Positions 4,500 to 7,711 of a stretch of DNA of 7,711 nt are shown piece by piece (the stretch's first letter is position 1; every line of letters starts with the position of its first letter). Under the pieces are notes generated by a model. That model saw nothing but the letters and a program-made list of their open reading frames with translations. It made no database searches and had not been told where the DNA came from. The translations under genes and the position numbers were made by a program. Source of the DNA: GWF sp031972135 (lineage in GTDB: Bacteria > Patescibacteriota > Microgenomatia > UBA1400 > UBA12108). The stretch covers positions 1 through 7,711 of the forward strand of contig DALYFH010000034.1 in the NCBI GenBank assembly GCA_031972135.1, read 5' to 3'.

Positions 4500-5571
4500 A
4501 GCCGACTCCTCTGACTGGAGTAATAAGTAGTGGGATAGAATGTTTTTTTAGTTTATTGCGAAGACGTGAGATTGATTGCGCTAGCGCCCAGTCTGTGTAG
4601 TCGGTCTTGCTGCTTTGATATAGGCAGTTTGCAACATCTTCTCTAGTCATTGCTAATTCATTGTTGTTGAATAGATCTGTGAGTCTGAGCTCACCTGGAC
4701 TAAAGTATGAGCTGTAGTCGACGTTGTTATAAATAATTATATTAGCAGTTGTTTGCAGTAGTTCTCTGGACGAGCTAGTAATAGAATCATTTAAGTGCTG
4801 ACCTATCGGCTTACTATCTGCATCGAGTAAGCCAAAGTTGTACATTTCTTTGACTGTCTGAGGGTTAGTGTCTGATTTTTGTAAGTACTCTCGGTATTTT
4901 GGTGGTAATGAGTCGTAGGTTGTTTTGACACGGTATTGTAATGATGGTTGCTGTGTAATCTGATTCTGATCGTAGTCAGGGTATTCTGCCTGGATCCTTA
5001 TATATTCATTGATTAGCCAAGCAATATTGCCGCAGTAGTCGACACATGCTTCGATCTGGATAGGTGTGAGTTTCATTTTCCAGAGCTTAACCACGTCCTT
5101 AGCATATGTGATTAGGTGTTCACGATCCGTTGGGAGTCGATAAACGATAGGGGAGACATATAAGAATGAAGCTCGATCAAAAGTTGTATATAACTCATGA
5201 GGGGCGCATTCGTGAACTATAATTAGGCGATTGGGTGAGTGGGTGTGATAGTGCTCTACGACAGCTTCTAGTAGTTTGCTGTCTGGGGCTAAAAATCTAG
5301 ATCGGGCAATTACGACAGCATGCTTGTTTAGCTTGTCTAATCTATCCTTGAGGTCAAAGTTGCTTGAAACGTTCTCGGCATCTAGGTCAATTATTTCTAC
5401 AGGCTTTTTATTATTACTATTATAGTAGTCGCGAAACTGGAGTAGGCGAGGGAGGAGACCAGTATTTTTGAGGAAGAAGAGATTGGTGGTCTGGTTGGAG
5501 TTGAGCTGGTGATCCCAGACTTTAAACTGTGGTTCGACTGTGACGATTGGCATCTGACTGTAGTTGTTCAT
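4477..5571 (-). CDS. RegB: putative regulator, degenerate P-loop-like N-terminus plus C-terminal winged helix
   Basis: This encodes 364 residues. The C-terminal ~70 residues (291-361) form an OmpR/PhoB-type winged helix: GELRLTDLFNNNE, REDVANCLYQS, recognition helix DWALAQSISRLRNKLKK, and the hallmark hairpin PVRGVGYVA. The N-terminal ~190 residues look like a STAND/AAA-type ATPase core without a working Walker A: LKNTGLLPRLLQF (~34-46) sits where GxxGxGKT would be, RLIIVHE (~115-121) resembles a Walker B strand, and LTPIQIEACVDYCGNIAWLINEY (~168-190) resembles an AAA lid. ATP hydrolysis is therefore unlikely. The recognition helix resembles that of RegA (DW, then ALA, I, RLR, K, K). It is divergent from the 5677 operon across operator B and translationally coupled to the 461-residue gene. 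The winged-helix call is firm; the ATPase-like part is tentative. Confidence 0.8.
   Translation of the reverse strand: MNNYSQMPIVTVEPQFKVWDHQLNSNQTTNLFFLKNTGLLPRLLQFRDYYNSNNKKPVEIIDLDAENVSSNFDLKDRLDKLNKHAVVIARSRFLAPDSKLLEAVVEHYHTHSPNRLIIVHECAPHELYTTFDRASFLYVSPIVYRLPTDREHLITYAKDVVKLWKMKLTPIQIEACVDYCGNIAWLINEYIRIQAEYPDYDQNQITQQPSLQYRVKTTYDSLPPKYREYLQKSDTNPQTVKEMYNFGLLDADSKPIGQHLNDSITSSSRELLQTTANIIIYNNVDYSSYFSPGELRLTDLFNNNELAMTREDVANCLYQSSKTDYTDWALAQSISRLRNKLKKHSIPLLITPVRGVGYVAKRSN
4506..4512 (-). promoter_or_regulatory. Internal Shine-Dalgarno of the 461-residue gene
   Basis: AGAGGAG on the minus strand, within the RegB coding sequence, is six bases from the ATG at 4499. It fixes that start and supports translational coupling to RegB. 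Confidence 0.65.
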
Positions 5572-5583
5572 ACTAGTCTATCC

Positions 5584-5656
5584 GTCAAGTTGACAAATTA
5601 GTGTCAACTAACTAATCAAGCAATTATACCAGGATCTGTCAATATTATGGGGTTAA
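5584..5656. promoter_or_regulatory. Divergent promoter/operator B between RegB and the 5677 operon
   Basis: From left to right: the palindrome GTCAAGTTGAC (5584-5594); an 8-bp inverted repeat AGTTGACA (5588-5595) and TGTCAACT (5602-5609) around a 6-bp spacer; then repeats GTCAA (5603), ATCAAG (5615) and GTCAA (5638), 12 and 23 bp apart. The last abuts a -10-like TATTAT (5643-5648), giving GTCAATATTATGGGGTTAA (5638-5656). On the minus strand an extended -10 TGGTATAAT (5631-5623) can serve RegB. The overall plan copies operator A at 1962-2019. The inverted repeats would fall in the RegB leader and could give autorepression (inference). Confidence 0.6.
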
Positions 5657-5665
5657 ACAAAACAT

Positions 5666-5671
5666 AGGAGG
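5666..5671 (+). promoter_or_regulatory. Shine-Dalgarno site deciding the start at 5677
   Basis: AGGAGG ends 5 nt before the ATG at 5677. A GTG at 5671 in the same frame would begin inside this site and is rejected as a start. Confidence 0.8.
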
Positions 5672-5676
5672 TGTGT

Positions 5677-6234
5677 ATGCCAAAGAAAAAATTAGAGAGG
5701 ACTGAATTTTTTACTGATCGAATCGAGAGACTACTTGAACTGAGTAGGATTACGAATGGCAGTGTTATTGAGTATGCACTTGCTCACACAGACACCGATC
5801 AGTTTGTCAGTGTTTATGATCTAATCGCAGAGGTAACACATTCCCCTGCTTCTCCTGAATATTATGGACCAATGCATCTGGCTATCGTAAATGCAGTTGT
5901 TGGCAAACCAGGTTTGCCGTTTATTAGTACGATTGAAATCAATAAGAACGGGACACATGTGAGTAATAAGTATGGTGGATCGGATGATGGATGGGTAGGA
6001 TATAGGGATAGATTTGGTACGCGTGATGTGTGGGTTAGTGAATCTGGTGAAGCTGGCAGCTTGCCCGTTGCTTGGATGGCTCGGAGAAGCAAACTTGGCG
6101 AACCACATGAAACAGACAAGTATGTATTGCCACTAAAAACTGTGTTAAATAATATGTCAGTCTATGGGGATATTTATAACCTTTGTCAGCAGTGGATAGA
6201 TGCAGCTGATATGAGAGGGTTCTTTCATAAATAA
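5677..6234 (+). CDS. Hypothetical protein, 185 residues, first gene of the RegB-divergent operon
   Basis: I do not recognise this protein. It starts with a lysine-rich tip (MPKKKLER), followed by a helix (FFTDRIERLLELSRI). A central part rich in Gly, Trp and aromatic residues (GGSDDGWVGYRDRFGTRDVWV) looks like a beta structure, and the C-terminus is helical (YGDIYNLCQQWIDAADMRGFF). No signal peptide or membrane span is seen, and there is a single cysteine. The ATG is fixed by AGGAGG five bases upstream. The gene is transcribed away from RegB through operator B and is followed after 11 bases by another orphan, whose Shine-Dalgarno overlaps this gene's stop codon. It is probably a direct target of RegB or RegA (inference). 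Confidence 0.72.
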   Translation: MPKKKLERTEFFTDRIERLLELSRITNGSVIEYALAHTDTDQFVSVYDLIAEVTHSPASPEYYGPMHLAIVNAVVGKPGLPFISTIEINKNGTHVSNKYGGSDDGWVGYRDRFGTRDVWVSESGEAGSLPVAWMARRSKLGEPHETDKYVLPLKTVLNNMSVYGDIYNLCQQWIDAADMRGFFHK

Positions 6235-6239
6235 GGAGA
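6233..6239 (+). promoter_or_regulatory. Shine-Dalgarno overlapping the upstream stop codon
   Basis: AAGGAGA begins within the TAA (6232-6234) of the upstream gene and is six bases from the ATG at 6246. This is typical of coupled translation within an operon. Confidence 0.7.
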
Positions 6240-6245
6240 CGTATT

Positions 6246-6827
6246 ATGCTGTTGCTAAACGAATATAGTCCTAAGTTTACGGATCGAGGTTTAAAGATGG
6301 CTGAGGATGCATTATATCAGCTGGCATGCGTTGGATTAATCGCTGAAGATGAATATCCAATGTTCAACTCAAAAAAGAGCACGGTAGTTGTTATGAACTA
6401 TAGCTCTAAAGAAACCAATCAAGACAGAGTTACTGCTGCAGTCGCACTAGGGATAGAGCTAGACTCAATTTGCGAGATACTAGGTGTACCTTTGTGGCAA
6501 GGAGGGTTTGATTGGGATCATTATGTAATAAATAAAAGTAACCCTGGTATAGAGGTAGGGAAAGTGTTGGGTAGACACACTAAGAAGCGAAAATTAATAA
6601 TGGCTAACTTGGGTATCCCTGACTACCTAATTGATAGAATTACTACGGACAATAGAAACATACCAAAAATAGTAGATACGTTAGATTTTTCATTTTTACG
6701 TGAGTTCGCAGGACAATTCGCGGTTTGCTGGACCATGTCTGGAGAGATACATGATCAGTTGTCGCACGATAATAGTTGGAGTGTTAATAGTAGTAAGCGT
6801 AGAGAAATAAAAGTAGATTTGAAGTAA
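6246..6827 (+). CDS. Hypothetical protein, 193 residues, second gene of the RegB-divergent operon
   Basis: I do not recognise this protein. The N-terminus is helical (LKMAEDALYQLACVGLIAEDEY) and is followed by a strand (STVVVMNYSS). The segment DRVTAAVALGIELDSICEILGVP resembles a helix-turn-helix by spacing, but the match is weak and I do not call it. The C-terminal part has an aromatic/cysteine patch (FAGQFAVCWTM) and a charged tail. The start is supported by AAGGAGA and by tight linkage to the 5677 gene. The TAA (6825-6827) is built into the base of the terminator stem, so the operon ends here. AT-rich codon use contrasts with the ribosomal genes beyond the terminator. Confidence 0.7.
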   Translation: MLLLNEYSPKFTDRGLKMAEDALYQLACVGLIAEDEYPMFNSKKSTVVVMNYSSKETNQDRVTAAVALGIELDSICEILGVPLWQGGFDWDHYVINKSNPGIEVGKVLGRHTKKRKLIMANLGIPDYLIDRITTDNRNIPKIVDTLDFSFLREFAGQFAVCWTMSGEIHDQLSHDNSWSVNSSKRREIKVDLK

Positions 6828-6859
6828 TCAAAAATCCCCCTTGCGGGGGATTTTTGATT
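6826..6859. terminator. Strong bidirectional intrinsic terminator
   Basis: A perfect 15-bp inverted repeat has arms 6826-6840 and 6845-6859 and a 4-base loop (TTGC). The C5/G5 core next to the loop is flanked by A5 on the left and T5 on the right, so a U-tract is produced in either direction. It can end both the 5677-6827 operon (+) and the rplJ-rplL operon (-). The left arm starts within the TAA of the upstream gene. Confidence 0.9.
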
Positions 6860-6890
6860 TAATAAGTCCTTCGACAAGCTCAGGATTAAA
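6858..6890. repeat. Imperfect hairpin with dispersed-repeat-like core (TCCTTCGACAAGCTCAGGA)
   Basis: The 19-base core (6867-6885) has complementary ends TCCT/AGGA and an inner near-palindrome CTTCGACAAG. Flanking TTTAA/TTAAA can extend the stem with a small bulge. From memory, this core (on the other strand, containing GAGCTTGTCGAAGGA) is a short interspersed element seen between genes in many unrelated bacterial genomes and metagenomes. Only one copy is in this window, so its repeat status here is unproven. It lies just downstream of the rplL stop. Confidence 0.45.
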
Positions 6891-6891
6891 T

Positions 6892-7269
6892 TTATTTTAG
6901 TTCGACTGTAGCGCCGGCTTCTTCGAGCTTTTTCTTGGCTGCTTCGGCGTCTTCTTTTTTGGCACTCTCTAGGAGTACTTTTGGAGCGGCTTCGACTAGA
7001 TCCTTAGCTTCTTTGAGGCCTAGAGTCTGGTTGAGTTCGCGGACTACCTTGATGACACCGATTTTGTTGGCACCACCTGCTTTGAGAACGACATCAAAAC
7101 TGTCTTTCTCTTCGACAGGAGCGGCTGCGGCAGCGCCGGCTGCTGGAGCGGCCATCATAGGAGCAGCTGCGCTAACACCAAATTTTTCTTCGAGTGCTTT
7201 GACGAGGTCTGCGACTTCGAGAACGGATAATTTTTCGATTTGCTCTACTAGAGCATTAAGATCTGACAT
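6892..7269 (-). CDS. rplL: 50S ribosomal protein L7/L12
   Basis: This is a full-length 125-residue L7/L12, the flexible stalk protein of the large ribosomal subunit that recruits translation GTPases. The N-terminal dimerisation helices (~1-33, ending ALEEKFGVSA) are followed by an Ala/Pro/Gly hinge (~34-52) and a C-terminal domain with the conserved pattern FDVVLKAGGANKIGVIKVVR, then GLKEAKDLVEAAPKVL, ending LEEAGATVELK. The start is supported by AGGAG six bases upstream (7280-7276). It lies 11 bases downstream of rplJ, the usual L10-L7/L12 order. The operon is followed by the interspersed hairpin and the bidirectional terminator. Confidence 0.97.
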   Translation of the reverse strand: MSDLNALVEQIEKLSVLEVADLVKALEEKFGVSAAAPMMAAPAAGAAAAAPVEEKDSFDVVLKAGGANKIGVIKVVRELNQTLGLKEAKDLVEAAPKVLLESAKKEDAEAAKKKLEEAGATVELK

Positions 7270-7280
7270 ATTTGTCTCCT

Positions 7281-7711
7281 TTATTTTTTACTAATAGCGT
7301 TTAATGCATAAACTAGATTGCGCATAGGGGCCACCAGGACGTTGACCATGTTGCGAGCGGGGTTAGAGAGGGTACCCAATAGTTTGGCGATGAGCTCGGT
7401 CTTACTTGGTAGAGCTGCTAACTGCTTGATTTTCTCGACTGAGAGGGTCTCTTTGCCAAGGAACCCAGTCTTAACCATTGGGAGTTCTTTGTCTTGTTTA
7501 TTGGCAAATTCGACGAGCGCTTTGAGGGGAGCTACCGCGTCTGCACCTGCAAAGAGGGTGACAGTGCTGCCTTTGAGGAAAGAGGAGATAGACTCGGCAT
7601 CGTAGCCTTTGTTGGTGAGCGCGATCTTGAGGAGGGTGTTCTTGGCAACGAGGAGTTCGCCACCAGCTTCTCTGACTGCTGCGCGGAGGTTCCTCTGATC
7701 TTTGGTGTTCA
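7281..7711 (-). CDS. rplJ: 50S ribosomal protein L10, C-terminal part (5' end outside window)
   Basis: The minus-strand frame is open from the right edge to TAA at 7283-7281 and encodes 143 residues. The visible part begins NTKDQRNLRAAVREAGGELL, then VAKNTLLKIAL, the signature of the L10 RNA-binding domain. It continues with FLKGSTVTLFAGADAVAPLKALVEF and a C-terminal helix (MVNVLVAPMRNLVYALNAI) that binds L7/L12 dimers. About 30 N-terminal residues are missing beyond the window. L10 anchors the L7/L12 stalk on 23S rRNA and commonly represses its own operon by binding the leader, which is not visible here. Confidence 0.95.
   Translation of the reverse strand, partial: NTKDQRNLRAAVREAGGELLVAKNTLLKIALTNKGYDAESISSFLKGSTVTLFAGADAVAPLKALVEFANKQDKELPMVKTGFLGKETLSVEKIKQLAALPSKTELIAKLLGTLSNPARNMVNVLVAPMRNLVYALNAISKK

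Noticed and set aside
5671..5676. GTG start at 5671 for the 185-residue gene
   Set aside because: The GTG begins inside the AGGAGG ribosome binding site; the ATG at 5677 has ideal spacing.
5821..6119. Two minus-strand frames of 85 and 95 residues
   Set aside because: Both are antisense to the 5677-6234 gene, have no ribosome binding site or domain, and overlap each other.
6478..6545. Helix-turn-helix in the 193-residue protein
   Set aside because: The spacing is only loosely right and the turn and hydrophobic pattern are not convincing.
6935..7605. Plus-strand frames opposite rplL and rplJ
   Set aside because: They are antisense to unambiguous ribosomal protein genes.
1..7711. CRISPR array, tRNA or rRNA gene, transposase or integrase
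   Set aside because: I found no regularly spaced repeats, cloverleaf-like sequence, rRNA segments, or DDE/tyrosine/serine recombinase motifs in any frame.

Overview
The window most likely comes from a small-genome bacterium, plausibly of the Candidate Phyla Radiation (Saccharibacteria-like). This placement is an impression from the ribosomal protein sequences, the tight packing and the many leaderless-looking starts; it is not proven. TGA is used as a stop codon, which argues against the code-25 lineages Gracilibacteria and Absconditabacteria. Conserved genes lie only at the edges: the 3' end of a tRNA-dihydrouridine synthase gene (1-210, +) on the left, and rplL plus the 3' part of rplJ (6892-7711, -) on the right. 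A perfect 15-bp hairpin terminator (6826-6859) separates the ribosomal operon from the interior.

The interior (207-6827) is an accessory block of mostly unrecognised genes. From left to right it holds: a small excisionase/MerR-like HTH gene (207-413, -); an intergenic stretch with a doubtful 56-residue ORF; an 80-residue orphan (712-954, +); a 343-residue protein with a C-terminal OmpR/PhoB-type winged helix (RegA, 946-1977, -), divergent from a 148-residue orphan (2038-2484, +); a two-gene operon of a 71-residue orphan and a stand-alone receiver domain (3042 down to 2486, -); and a second winged-helix protein with a degenerate P-loop-like N-terminus (RegB, 4477-5571, -), coupled to a 461-residue orphan (3114-4499, -) and divergent from a two-gene orphan operon (5677-6827, +).

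The most interesting signal is in the non-coding DNA. The two divergent intergenic regions (around 1967-2019 and 5603-5656) share a long promoter-like block: direct repeats of GTCAA 11-12 bp apart, a third copy exactly 23 bp further on, and an 18-of-19 identical element. The promoters of the 80-residue gene and of the 71-residue/receiver operon carry a related arrangement, GTCAG-N6/7-GTCAAG-N19-(-10)-N6-ATG. I count about 15 GTCAA/TTGAC pentamers in roughly 550 bp of start-proximal DNA, where about one is expected by chance. Direct repeats one helical turn apart are typical of OmpR/PhoB-family winged helices, which is the DNA-binding domain both RegA and RegB carry.

My inference is a self-contained regulon. 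Two related winged-helix regulators lacking fused receiver domains, a separately encoded receiver, and four sets of small orphan genes would share one operator code. What the orphan products do cannot be told from the sequence.
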